NCBI GenBank assembly: GCA_015832175.1
Contig: WJXW01000012.1
Location: 454,001 to 518,000, forward strand
Length of the DNA stretch: 64,000 nt
Source of the DNA: Paraphaeosphaeria minitans
Lineage: Eukaryota > Ascomycota > Dothideomycetes > Pleosporales > Didymosphaeriaceae
Direction of reading: 5' to 3'
The notes under the pieces were generated by a model. That model was not told the origin of the DNA. It did not search any database and saw nothing but the letters and a program-made list of their open reading frames with translations. Within the stretch, counting starts at the first letter, position 1; every line of letters begins with the position of its first letter. Made by a program: the position numbers and the translations under genes. Below are positions 22,426-33,730 of this stretch, in pieces.

Positions 22426-25312
22426 TCATTGCATCCCCGATCCCCCCTCTCCATGTTCTCCGGACCACTGAAACTCATGCGGTCCAAACGACGGAAACGT
22501 AAACGGCGGGATGACCACATTCCCCGGTCCCACCTGCGCCCTGCCAAACAACTTGTCCCATTCATTCTTCATCACGTTAGCTTTGTACTTTGAGTAAAAC
22601 GATGCCCACGTCAGGGTTTGAAAGTCTGCATGCATCACCAAGAATAAGGAATCAGCCATGTACTCACCCAGTCAATATCATTGATCAGCGCATCGGTCGG
22701 ACTCGTTCCCGACCCGCCTCCCGCACCCGCCGTCTGCGTACCCCCCTTCGATGGCGTCGAAGCCCTTGCTGCCGTCCCATGCATCTCCTGGTTTGCTGCC
22801 CTGTATACCGGCGGCATTGGCGACGGCGGGTGATTCGATGATGGCGCAAAGCCACCGGAGCTGTACGGCTCCGCGTTGGTCAGGGGCGGCAGCTCCGGGG
22901 GGTCCTGCGCACCCATATCAACGGCGACCCAGTCTACCTGCGGGATCGCGCCAAGGGGGCCCTTGCCCGGGAACGGAGCCCGTGGGGGCGGCTTGGGAGG
23001 TTGCGCGGGGAGGTACGACGGTACGGTGAACGGGCTATCATTGGCGCTGGCGTCGTAGCCGCTGCTGTTGGGGGACTCGTGAGTGCGATCTTGTTGTTGT
23101 TGGGGATTGGGCTCGTCGCGGCGTTCGGTTTGGAAAACCTGTGAGAGGTACGGGTGTTGATTGTCTTCGGGCCAGGGCGAGGTGCCGTCTCTGGGTCGTG
23201 GGCCGGCTTGGGGCATGTCGCTAGGGGCGCGAACGCCACGGAGCGATGCGTATGAGCCTGTCCTCTCCACCAGTTCGCTCAACAGGAAGCGGGCCTTCTC
23301 GTTCTTTCCTAGACTTGGAGGCAGCTCGAAGGCGTAGTCGATGCAACGCCATATCCGAGCCGATAGCGCATGGTCGACACGCGTGACAAACATTTCTGAG
23401 AGCAGAAGCATGGCTGAGTGGTACTGGTGCAGAGCGCCCACGTACCATGACCACTGCGACAAAGCGGGTTGCCCTTCGATGCTCATGCTGTGTTCGACGA
23501 CCATGATGCACGAGGAGATCATGATCTGCCGCAATCGTTCCGGCATCTTGCGCTTGTCGCTCGACGCATAAGGGTGCAATGTTGCGAGGTACAGCCGCGA
23601 GCTGAGAATGCCATACATTTCCATGGCGACGGCATGTAACGGATTGTCTCTGCTCATCATCGGAAGATATGTCTTCTCCATAGCTGCTCTGAACGACTGT
23701 ATACGACTCAAAAGACCGGTGAGTGTCGTTTTCTTCTCACCGGGTTCGGTCTTTCTTTGCAGCTTTGGTCGTTCGGTCCAGATCATTCGGTACAATTCGA
23801 AGCATTCTGCTCTCATGCGGGTGATGGTCATCGGAGTAAAGGACTTGCTGTCTCGTGTGACGTTGTCCCCACGCTGTGCAGCTCGCTCGAGGTCCTCATC
23901 TTCCACGTTGAGTGGAAAACGTGTGTCGTATTCGTCGCGTCTAATTTTTGGGCGCGGCCCTGTCGCTTCGCAGGTGCGGAGGTCAAGGAAGCAGATCTGA
24001 TACCAGATCAGACGGCGAACTTGGACCTCGACGGGGCTTGTGGAGTAGGTTGATGGATCGCGGTGTAGACCCATGCACTCTGCGAGACGAATAACGGCAC
24101 CCATCAGAGCAGAGTGAGCCCGCGAGACCTCTGCTCGGCAGAGTGCTAACTGTAGAATAAGTCAGATGTTGCTTAGAGGCACAACTCTCGAAATTTAATG
24201 AGCCTTGGATGCAGTGGATCCATGAGCTATAGATCGAGGCTTTTACTCACCAAATACATGACAGTAGCCTGCAGGGTTTCAAGCTTCGTAGTACGTAGAA
24301 AATTCGCCCTCGAGAGCGCAGATTCCGCGCCTAGCCTGAAGTTGTCGACCAATTCTTGCTTATCCGCTCCAAAGTCGGCCAAAGAACTCTCTGCAGACAT
24401 GGAAACTGCGGACTGCAAGAGAAAACCAAAAATGACTGCCTGGAACGACCTTGGTGGCTCCATGCCTGAATCAATGGTGCGCCAAAAGGCATCGTATTTG
24501 CGCTCGAACGAGGGACGGTGGAGCGTCCGGACAATGGGATGCACCGCTTCCCAGTATTGTGCGAGGAGCTTGTCGATCAGGACTTTGTTTGGGAGATGGG
24601 TCATCATTGTGGTCTTCTCGATACCAGGGGCGAAGTAGAAGCCAGAAGAGGGTGCTAGGAAGTCAGCAGATGGTGACAACCAGGAGCTGGGCGATTGGCC
24701 GGCGTAAGGGTTCAGCGACTGATCTACCTCGGGGACGAGCTTGAGAGCTTCGTTGAGTTCTTCGTGCAGCCTAGGACGGACGAGACCGCCCACTCTCTCC
24801 GTGATTCGCATCTTTCCCATAGCGATGCCAAGATCAACGACATCATCGTTGCCCTCTTCCTCATAGTAGGTGGCGTGTTCGGTAGCAATGTCAATGAACT
24901 CTAAGTCTTTCGCGTCTTCCTCGTCGTCTTCGTCGCTGTAGCCTGGTTCCTGACCCGGCAGTCTTGGTGCTTCGAATAGGGGTTTGGGGGTGCTTCGACG
25001 CGCGACATCGTCTTCAAGCGTCTTCTCCAGCATACCCATCTTCTCCTTGACCTCCGCAAGCTTGGCCTGGGCCTCCGGGTCCAATGACGGCGCGATGAAG
25101 ACACATGGCCGCGAAAACCGGGTGCAGTTCGTACATGGCTGCTGCTTATCGCACTTTAGTTTGCGACGGCGACATTCCAGACAAGAGGTAATCAGTCGGT
25201 TGCGGCGCCGAACGCGGTTATGCTCTTTGGTTTTCCTCTCGTGCAACACAGGTGGTGATGCACCACTGGAGACGCCCTGGGGAGGCGAGCCCGTAGGGTT
25301 CGAGTCTGACAT
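22426..25312 (-). CDS. Zn(II)2Cys6 transcription factor (large, Pro/Gln-rich C-terminus)
   Basis: At least three exons: 25312-24251, 24149-22668 and a short last exon to 22426. Intron 1 is 24150-24250 (GTGAGT...CAG) and joins VMYL to LALCRAEVSRAHSALMGAVIRL, the conserved core of the fungal TF domain. The zinc cluster is CLECRRRKLKCDKQQPC then TNCTRFSRPC. It is followed by a predicted coiled coil (AKLAEVKEKMGMLEKTL) and an acidic stretch (SDEDDEEDAKDLE). The region after about residue 600 is Pro/Gly/Ser-rich and probably disordered. The last intron is uncertain: donor GTGAGT at 22667 with an AAAG acceptor near 22588 keeps the open C-terminal frame, while the CAG at 22626 would end the protein after four codons. 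An upstream in-frame Met at 25402 is possible. Targets unknown. Confidence 0.85.
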
Positions 25313-27171
25313 GGAGATATCGCCCGTATGGTTGCTTGCGTGCGAATAGTGCGGGGTGCTTGGGCGTACGGACGTAGCAAAATTAGATACGCACGAGAGC
25401 AATGGGCTTTTGAGACTGCGTATTCAGGTTTTCCGGTGGCCTGGACCTCGTACGCTTGAGTAGGGAATCCTTTGATATCTGCCAGATGTAGGAGTCGGTA
25501 GGTGGGTATGGGTCATTGGTGGCCCCAAAACGTATCCAGGGTAGTCGACGCCGCGAAATCTCTTTCGACAATGATGCCGGGCCCACGCCAGGATGTTGCA
25601 GCACGCCTCTTTGCAGAATGTGTCCGCGCCTGGGAGATTACCCAATGGTCTCAAGTGCCATATGTACCCCTTTCCAGCGGCCCTTGGGACCTGCTCGCGT
25701 AGTGCGATGGTGCCCAGACTTCAGACGGAAACAAAGAGCCGCTTGATGTTTTGAAGTGCAGGACCGTGCTCGAACGGGGTATAGGTACTCACAAGAGACA
25801 CAATCGTGGCGCTGATGTTGTGGGTTAGGTACACGAGATACGTGAAACGGCCGGATCTTTGTCAGCCCCTCGAGTTTCTACACTTTGTTGACATTTGCGA
25901 TGATCAATGGTAGGCTCTCTTTCACACACCTCTCCAGCTCACCGTGGTTGGACTACGCAAGTACGTATAGACAAGGGTGGTTCCTTACATAGCCAAAGTC
26001 GGTCGGTGATTCGGGATTTCCCTTAGACCCTCGCAGAATGCGGCTAAGTTGAGCGACAAGGATTCTCCCTACCTTAGGTCAGTAATATTCAGGTTAACAT
26101 GACTTAATTGTGACGTTTTTAATCTAACCGAGGCTATACACGCCAATCTAGCGTTAAATTAGTGCATAATTATCCTTAATATCATCTATATTTATTACAA
26201 CAGATGCTATTTTACCATTTTACGATTTTTTTCAAGTTTTAAAGATAAGGTTTAAAATTTCAATATATTATTTAAATTAAAGTGGTTTGAACAAGAGAAT
26301 TATGTTAACGAATTGAATAGAAAATGCTTGAATGTTTTAAAATGATTAAAAACAAGAAGCTAAGCGGACCTACCCCTAGCTTACCTAACGTTAGAATTAG
26401 GTTAGGTTAACCTGTACGTACACTTCAGGTACAACACATCTCGCCTAGAGTACGTTTCCTTCAGATTATCCACTGGAACGACGGAGATCCTTGAGTAGAA
26501 CCATGCCACATAATGTCGACATCATGCTCGCTCCTCGCATTCGCTGCCTAAAAGAACACACATCGTCACGCGCCCACGTGACGCGTCCACGTCGGACCCG
26601 CGTGAAACACGGCGCATACTTGGCCGAAGGATTTACTCTGCAGACGGAAAACGGACTCCGTATGCAGTACTGCTTTAAATACAACCAGTGTTTGGCCCCA
26701 CCGTGCTACAGTCGAGTTTCTGCGAAGGGCAAGTTGTTTTAGTGAGCAGCATACGTAGGTTTGTCTACGCTGAGATATGCAGCCCTACGTAAGTACCTAA
26801 ATCATAAGCTTAATCTTACCCGCAGATCCTGCACAATGTGTTCCTTTGGCGCTTGACTGCATTGCTGACAAAATCCTGCAACTTAGGAAGACAATTGCAC
26901 GTGTGTTGCTACCTCGTTCAGTCTATCTTAATGTTTACGAGGCTGAGGGTGTATATACACTTGTCGATGTTAAGCATCCTTCAGTGAAACATCCCCCACG
27001 TCACAGATTAAAAAATACAGGTAATTGTGTTTCAAGCTTTGGCTCTCCCAAATGTGAAGCCTCCGTGGAGTTATTGGAGACTTTTACAGTGTACAGTGCA
27101 GGGTATACAGAGATGGGAACCTTAAGCGAAAGCGCGTTTGGAAAGCGACTTTCGTCCGCGTGGGACGCCCA
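25313..27171. other. intergenic region with AT-rich island
   Basis: About 1.86 kb, no supportable gene. The first part is the 5' flank of the regulator that starts at 25312. The AT-rich island is described separately. The stretch 26430-27170 has short open frames only and ends at the citrate carrier stop codon. Confidence 0.55.
26070..26420. repeat. AT-rich island, possible RIP-degraded repeat
   Basis: This stretch is conspicuously A/T-rich against the roughly half-GC surroundings, with long runs of TTTAAA, TATTTA and TTAAAAT type sequence and almost no CpG. A 9-bp inverted pair, CAGGTTAAC at 26090-26098 and GTTAACCTG at 26406-26414, brackets about 325 bp. That could be the worn ends of a small inverted-repeat element, or chance. 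Repeat-induced point mutation is a known cause of such islands in Pezizomycotina; no coding relic is left to prove it. Confidence 0.45.
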
Positions 27172-28371
27172 TCATATATAACGCCCGTGCGGATCGAACC
27201 TATCCATGAGCTCCATTGCTTTTTCATACCTAAGATCCAATTAGTTTCGAACAATGACGTGAGCGCGAGTGACTCACATGGTAAATACAATCCCTCCACT
27301 CAAGATAAGTCGCCCTAGACGTGGCACAGCTCCAGACCAGAAGGTTAGCACACCTTCGTGCTTGAAGATTTGTGCTGCGCAGTGGAAGCTATTCTTGTAC
27401 GTGCTCCGGGCTTCAATCGATTGCATGCTGTCATCCGGAGTATCAGCATTAGTTTGTCAAGCTTCAAACAAGGATACGGACCGTGTCTTGACCGTGTCTA
27501 TAGGCATTGTGGTATACACGGTAATGATGCCAGCCAGGCCTCCCAAACCGAAGGTGCTTGCAGCTCCAAGCTTCTCGCCGGGCGCAACGTATGATTGTGC
27601 CATCTGCTTGAGTGCCGTGTAGCTGGAGAAACGAACAGCCGAGTTGGCAGCTTGTCGTGCTGTTGTGGGAACGAAGCCCTTGAAGAAACCTCGGATGCCC
27701 TGCTCTTGTGCTATTATTCTTGTACCATGGATAAAGCCACGCATGCGAGGATTCGCGGATTTGCGGTCGTCAATGAGCTGAGTCTTGATACTTTCGAAAG
27801 GTGTCACAGCGAATAATGACTCCGTGGCTCCAGCACCAAATCCAGCAATTACGGTAGATGGACCTGAAACCTTGCCTTCTGCGTCTACGAGTAGATTCTT
27901 GTACATGTCAAAAGCGACAAAGCCTGCGACTGTCAGGGGGAGGTCTCAGGTGTCCGCGTCAATCCCACATACGTATTCCGGCCTTCAGTGAGTTGCCAAT
28001 GATCAATGTCGTGCACCCGGCATACCACTGCTTTCCGAACGGCGGCCATGGTAGCTTCTTTCCATCTGGTAAGCGTCGGTTGAGCTGCGATCGGGTCTTG
28101 GCAACTGTATTGGTCAGGGTGCGTTCATGTCGTTGGTGGGCGGGCAGTGATCGATCGCATACATTCGGCGGGATAAGTTATTGCTGTGGAGGGGGTCAGC
28201 GAGTTGTGTTTGGGTGCAATCTTTGGGCCTCTGTACAGATTTCTACCGCGCCTGCCGTTGCGCCTGCAATAATTGATCGAAGAGCACTCGGCTACTACAA
28301 CTCAGTATGATTGTGTATGCCTTCTTTATGTAAAACGCTACCTTCTTCTTTTCTGATGGCGCGGTGGCCAT
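27172..28371 (-). CDS. CTP1: mitochondrial tricarboxylate (citrate) carrier
   Basis: Seven exons: 28371-28342, 28291-28237, 28183-28163, 28104-27973, 27923-27482, 27427-27278, 27229-27172; six introns of 48-58 bp. The joined frame is 888 nt, 295 aa, the usual length. The product has the three mitochondrial-carrier repeats with their signatures: YPAEFAKTR, TPFESIKTQ and MPIDTVKTR. Other citrate-carrier stretches are SIIAGATAGAVEI, RLPDGKKLPWPPFGKQWY, GNSLKAGIRFVAFD and RQAANSAVRFSSYT. It should exchange citrate for malate or isocitrate across the inner membrane, supplying cytosolic acetyl-CoA. The dense intron pattern, including a 21-nt exon, is conserved-looking and easily missed by gene finders. 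It is divergent from MAM33, another mitochondrial gene, across 396 bp. Confidence 0.95.
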
Positions 28372-28767
28372 GGTGAAGTCGCACTATGTGCCCGAATTTG
28401 TCCCTGCTAAAAGTCTATGTTCCGAACGAGCTGCCCAAGGTGTATCGCGTGCGTGGTGGAGGCGCATCAGAATAGTAGGTGCAATCAGAGCAAGCTCGAC
28501 TGACTACCGTAAGTCAAGAATCGGCAGCAGAGAAAATAGCATACAAGAAACACGCAACAAGGCTTTTCAAGAGAAGTCCAGCTATGAGGTTCAATTGCAT
28601 ATTGTTCGAGCCGATAGCGGAAGAAGTGAGTCGCATCATAGCTCCCGCCAAGAAACGGCCCGTGCGTCTAAAAGCTGCACATCATCACAAGCTCAGCATC
28701 CATCTTCTTCTGATCCAAACTTTTGCCTCTTTCTCGTAATCTCTCATATTCCCCATTCCTCATCACA
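28372..28767. promoter_or_regulatory. divergent promoter, citrate carrier / MAM33
   Basis: 396 bp between two start codons of nuclear genes for mitochondrial proteins. A pyrimidine-rich tract (CATCTTCTTCTG to TTCTCGTAATCTCTC, about 28699-28750) precedes the MAM33 ATG, as is common in fungal core promoters. I found no CCAAT box or TATA box. Confidence 0.55.
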
Positions 28768-29824
28768 ATGCTCGGTCTCAGAAACCTCTCCCGCGCGGCT
28801 CCGCGATCCGCTGCTCGCCTCTCCTCAAAAGCGACCTGTCCGCAATCGTACCTTTTCCGACCAGTTGCTGCTCTCGCACCATGGGCACGATCCGCACCGC
28901 GTCTCACAGCTTCTTTCCATCTCTCAGCAATCCGGAGACAGGAATCAGAAGGTGCGACTCGCGATGACTTGGATTCAGGGTCTGACTAACATATTACAGT
29001 CAAGGAGGAGCTTGTCGCAAAGCTGCAGAATGAGATTACTATGGAGGAGGACCTGAAGGAGGATGAGGATCTCTCCACTAACATCAAGGAGTACCTCGAT
29101 AACAGCCCCTTCGAGGTACATGAGCTCCAGATTGCATACGGATGAAGACCAGAACTGACTTTGACAGCTCGAAGACAAGCCTGGTCATCAGGAGGTCACC
29201 CTCACTCGCACCTTCGGCGACGAGAAGATCCGCATTACCTTTTCCACTTCCGACTTGAACAACAACGTGCCCAACGAGGGCATGAACGACTCCGCCATGT
29301 ACGACGGCGAGGTTGACGACATCATCGACGGTCAGTCCGGCGGTGCCAACACCAAGGGCGCCATCAACCAGGGCAACACCCGCGATGGAAACGTCCGCAT
29401 TGCACCCGAAGACCGCCTTGCTCCCGCCGACCGCGAAGAGCTCGACGATGAGTTTGACGAGGATGCGGGTCAGCAAGGCTTCCCCGCCCACGCCAACATC
29501 CGCATCGAGCGACCCGGCAAGGGTGCTCTTGCCATTGAAGCCACCGCCCAGGACGGTGACTTCTTGATCGAGGACCTGTGTCACTTCCCTACCGCCGATC
29601 TCGCCGACCCCGCGACCGCGGAGAAGGACTGGGCGAGGCGGACGCTGTACACTGGCCCGCCTTTCAATAACCTCGACGAGGACCTTCAAGTCCTGCTCGA
29701 GAAGTACCTCGAGGAGCGTGGCATCAACACCCGGATGGCGCTGTTCATCCCCGACTACATAGACCACAAAGAGCAGAAGGAGTACATCCGGTGGTTGGAG
29801 AACGTCAAGAAGTTTGTCGAGTAA
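28768..29824 (+). CDS. MAM33: mitochondrial acidic matrix protein, MAM33/p32 (gC1qBP) family
   Basis: Three exons: 28768-28951, 29000-29115, 29168-29824; introns 48 and 52 bp; 318 aa. The N-terminus (MLGLRNLSRAAPRSAARLSS) is Arg/Ser-rich with no acid residues, a typical mitochondrial presequence. The mature part begins KEELVAKLQNEI, then EYLDNSPFELEDKPGHQEVTL, continues with strands typical of the p32 fold, has an acidic loop (REELDDEFDEDAG) and ends in helices VLLEKYLEERGINTRMALFIPDY and KEQKEYIRWLENVKKFVE. Family members are doughnut-shaped trimers in the matrix linked to mitochondrial translation and ribosome assembly. An N-rich and G/N-rich insert (NQGNTRDGN region) enlarges one loop. Confidence 0.95.
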
Positions 29825-30983
29825 GCGCACACTTCCTGCCGCGCATCTGGTAATTTGTCAATGACGCTTCACCTTTTGTATTATCTTCTATCTTCCTGCT
29901 CCAAGGACTGAGGCGTCTGGGTTATGTAAAAATAATTGTGTCGATGGTTGTCGAGAAATTCCCGATTGTAAGCTTTGGTGCGAAGTATGATGAAAAATTA
30001 ATATACCTCAAATGTAACACGCAAAAGCGTGATTCCACTCAAGAACGACCCTTCGATTGCTCTCAGTGCCTGCAATGATAACGTGGGTGTATCTGATCTT
30101 GTAGTGTTAGTTGAAGAATCTCGGACACGGGCAGAGTTGCGTGATGAGGCTTTGTGGATGCGAAGGTTTTGTACACGGCGGTCGTGGTTGCTGCCGTGGC
30201 AATGCTCCCGAGGTCTTGGAGCACACGGTAATGCTTAGTACGCTGGCGTGGGTGCCAATGTTGAAAGGCATGTACTCGTCATCGCAACTACTTATTTCAT
30301 TCATGAAATGTGAGCAACTACAACCCCTCGCTCCACGTCTTTCCTGACTCTGCATTCGAAGTGTACTATTGCAACGGAACACGCGGCGACTGCATATAGG
30401 AACGCGGTGTGATACTTCAGTACAGAAACGCCGTGTAGTACTGTACTCTCGAGCGCACGTAATGTGTCCAGGTATGATGTCAACAAGTAAATGTTGTCGC
30501 TCAGGCCTACTTATACGCGCCCTGGTCTTTCTTGCACATCGAAAGATGACGATGTCGTCCAGTTCGAGATGGCGGCAACGTCAGGCATCGAGGTTGGGGG
30601 TCGATGTATCTAATGTAATGCGACTGGAGCGGTGAACACATAGCATATTGCTGCATCGACGCGTATGCACTGTAATACAGCTTTCTACTGCATTGAACCT
30701 GACCAAGCCATTTCACAATACTGGTTATACGATCCAGTATGCATCAAGTGATGGCAAGTTCTACAAGGTGGCACTGCCATCCCCTGTATGCACAAGCCTT
30801 GCCGGTTTACAGGCCGCACCATCCAATTAACATCGAGCAGATACCCGAATAGATTGCTGCAGGCTGTGTCGTCTACTGAAATTCGTTTGCACCGCGAACC
30901 CCGTGAGAAGAGACTCGGCTGTAGCCTGGCCCATATCAAGAGGCCATTCTACCCTGATATTCTTCGCCCTTTTCTTGACCACC
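29825..30983. other. intergenic region between MAM33 and the NLR relic
   Basis: 1.16 kb, no supportable gene on either strand. It holds the MAM33 3' UTR on the left and the former promoter of the NLR-like gene on the right. Confidence 0.55.
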
Positions 30984-33730
30984 ATGGAGCCTCTGAGCGC
31001 CCTCTCACTCGCTTCGAGCGTGGTTCAACTCGTCGACTTCTCAATAAAATTTGTCACCAATACGAGGGAGATATACAAGTCTGCCGATGGCGCTTCGAAC
31101 GCTCATTCTTTCTTGTCAAATGCGACATCGACTTTGTCAGAGCTCTCCGCAACGATAGTGGATGAGCTTGGGAACGACTTCCTTGTGAACAAAAAATCCA
31201 GCTGGTTGCGAGCGAAGTTCGAGAAAACAGGTCCTGACGACAACGGTGGAAGGGCTAAAAGAGCTGCCGACAAGCAACTTGCTAATCTTGCGGATCAAAG
31301 TCGTAAAGTTGCGGCGGCACCCCAATCAAAGCTTGATTCATTGAAGCGGACACCGAATGGAGGAAATGGGACGCTTCGCAAACGTCCCGCGTAACAATCG
31401 AGCAGGGAGAGATCAACACACTCGTCTCTGAATTGCATGCTATTCAGAAGCAAATAGACACCGCTCTCCTAATCTCTCTTCGGTAAGTCTACGACTCACG
31501 CAGGAACCCGAAGATACTATGGTGCCCCGGCATAGACATCATTATATCGACAATACTCATCTTTGTTGCTCAATGTGATTTAAAACCAACATACAATGAA
31601 CCTAACAGAGATCAGATCAATGACGGAGCCATTTGACAACACATGTCCTAGAACAGCTCATCAGCAGAAGAAGGGGCTACTCAGATCTCTTCGCGACCAG
31701 AGCCATCAAGCATTAGAAGAGTTCTGAATGGCAGAGTTTTCGCATGCATTCCATTCGGCGGTGGAAATAAACATCGAGGAAGGGTTTTGCGAGATGATGC
31801 TCGCTCGATTGTATTTCACTGACATGCCTGAACGGTACGAGGCCATACCCAAAGCCCACAGGGATACTTTTGAGTGGATGTTGACCGAAGACCCTGCGAT
31901 GTCCAATACAAATACGTGGGACAACTTCCCAGAGTGGCTCGCAAACACGTCCGGCAGCAACCTGTATTGGATAGCTGGGAAGCCGGGGAAGCGGCAAAAG
32001 CACCCTTATGAGATATCTGCACGATAATATTACGGCAGCTAGGTTTTCCACATGGCTAGGGGACGATCCCGTTGTCAAAGCAGGCTTCTTTTTTTTGGAA
32101 TTCCGGTACCGTCATGCAAATGTCGCGGATGGGCCTCCTTCAAACCATTTTGCATGGAGTACTCGGCGGAGACACGAAGTCAACTTTACGGTTATTCAAG
32201 CACCGCTGGCTCCAATATACTTCCTTTGCTGGAGGCCGGCACCCGTTTACCTGGTCCGAGCTACGACAAGCTTTTGAAGAACTGGTCGTGGAACAATTCA
32301 ACCAAAAAAAAGTATCTTTTCATGATTGATGGACTTGACGCATTCGATGGAGATCACAAAGAGCTTGTTGACCTTGTAACGAGCGCAGCCGCAAAGCCCC
32401 TCGTCAAAAGTCTGCGTAGGTAGCGAGCCGGCCTTGGCTCGCGTTCGCTGATACCTAGGTTCGAACACCGCCCGAAGCTTTTTCTGGAGCAATTAACGGA
32501 AAGAGACATCCGCAGATACGTTGACGATGCTTTCAAAGAGAATAGACATTACATCAGGCTGATGGAGCTAGAGCCTGACCGCGCTGCTTCCCTTCAAACA
32601 GAAATAACGAAGAGGGCATCTGGCGTTTTCCTTTGATGCACCTCGTGATACAATCTCTCCTTGATGGTTTATCCGATGGCGATCGCATGTCAAACTTATT
32701 TGCGAGGTTTGAATCCTTGCCTCCCGAATTGGAGGACCTCTACGACCGACTTTTATATTGTTTAGATGAAGCATATTTCAAGGATGCTTGCCAACTAATA
32801 CGACTTGTCATTCAGTCGAACGTCCGCTACTGCTCGAGTTGTGGTTTGCGGACGATGAAAGCTGCACATCTACCATGGGACTCAATGCTAGGTTCTTCTC
32901 CCCGAGAGAAGTAAACAAACCATATGGGTACAATGCATCGTCGCATTCTAGCGCGCTGCAAATGCTTTTTAGAAGTTGAAGACTTCAGCAACAGCACCCA
33001 GCCTGGAAATTGGCTGGAAAAAAGTAAGCGCCTTGCATAACGACATCCGCTACGCCTTGCTTGTAGCCGAGCTGACAAATGCAGATTCGCAGGTTCGATT
33101 CTTGAACCGAACGGCTAGAGACTTCTTGCAGTCTCCTAAGATGGGAGAAGCCATCGTCGATGGCACTGGTCACGATTCTTTTGATACCGAACGTCGTTGG
33201 GCCAACGCTTACATGGGAATCATCAAAACTATCCACCAGAGCGATTATAACATCGACAAGTACTTTGTCATGTGCATGGAATCTGCATTGCGCGTTGAGA
33301 CAGGAACCGGCACAACCCCCGCGACGCATCTCAACGAACTGGGAAGGGGAGCAATGTGCCCTGCTGAAGGCCATCATCAGTGGTCTATCATGGAAGATCT
33401 TGGCGATGCTTTGTTTCGAGGAAAACTTCCTTTCCGCAGCTTCATCGACTTTACAGTTTAATGCAATGTCATTGGCTAGGTACGTGAAAGCATCCGCGGG
33501 CTCCATAAGTAAAGACGCATTTTCGGCATGCAGCGCAGTTCCAGCATGGTCGCTTTGCGAGTGGCAGAGTCGCCGACATAATCAAAGCCCATGCGCCAAC
33601 GCTGTGTAAAGCTAGGGCCGCCGACCGCGCCCCCCTGAATTCAGTATTGAGGGATGTCCTCGGAGCTAGAAAGAAGAAATCATATCGCACGAGGTGGAAG
33701 GCAGCGAAAAAAAGATGGTTCACTTCATAA
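30984..33730 (+). pseudogene. NACHT-type NLR-like (heterokaryon-incompatibility class) gene, broken by many small indels
   Basis: Read in pieces across all three plus frames. N-terminus from 30984: MEPLSALSLASSVVQLVDF, the usual opening of fungal STAND proteins. 31728 onward: EAIPKAHRDTFEWML and WDNFPEWLANTSGSNLYWIAGKPG, leading into the Walker A region. Then LHDNITAARFSTWLGDD, the Walker B region LFMIDGLDAFDGDHKELV near 32320, LFLEQLTERDIRRYVDDAF, SLPPELEDLYDRLLYCLDEAYFKDACQL, VRFLNRTARDFLQSP near 33095, and a basic tail ending at 33730. Breaks: a frame change near 31350, a stop at 31726-31728, a frame change inside the Walker A region near 31990 (G run), others at the T8 run near 32088 and the A8 run near 32308, two or more around 32410-32455, one near 32633, and more after 32815. 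At least eight lesions, so no full NACHT protein can be made. Several fall in homopolymers, so read error must be ruled out. Confidence 0.85.

Noticed and set aside
22626..22667. A 42-bp last intron (GTGAGT to CAG) for the 22426-25312 regulator
   Set aside because: It would end the protein after four codons, while the downstream frame is open with coding-like composition. The longer intron with the AAAG acceptor is preferred but unproven.
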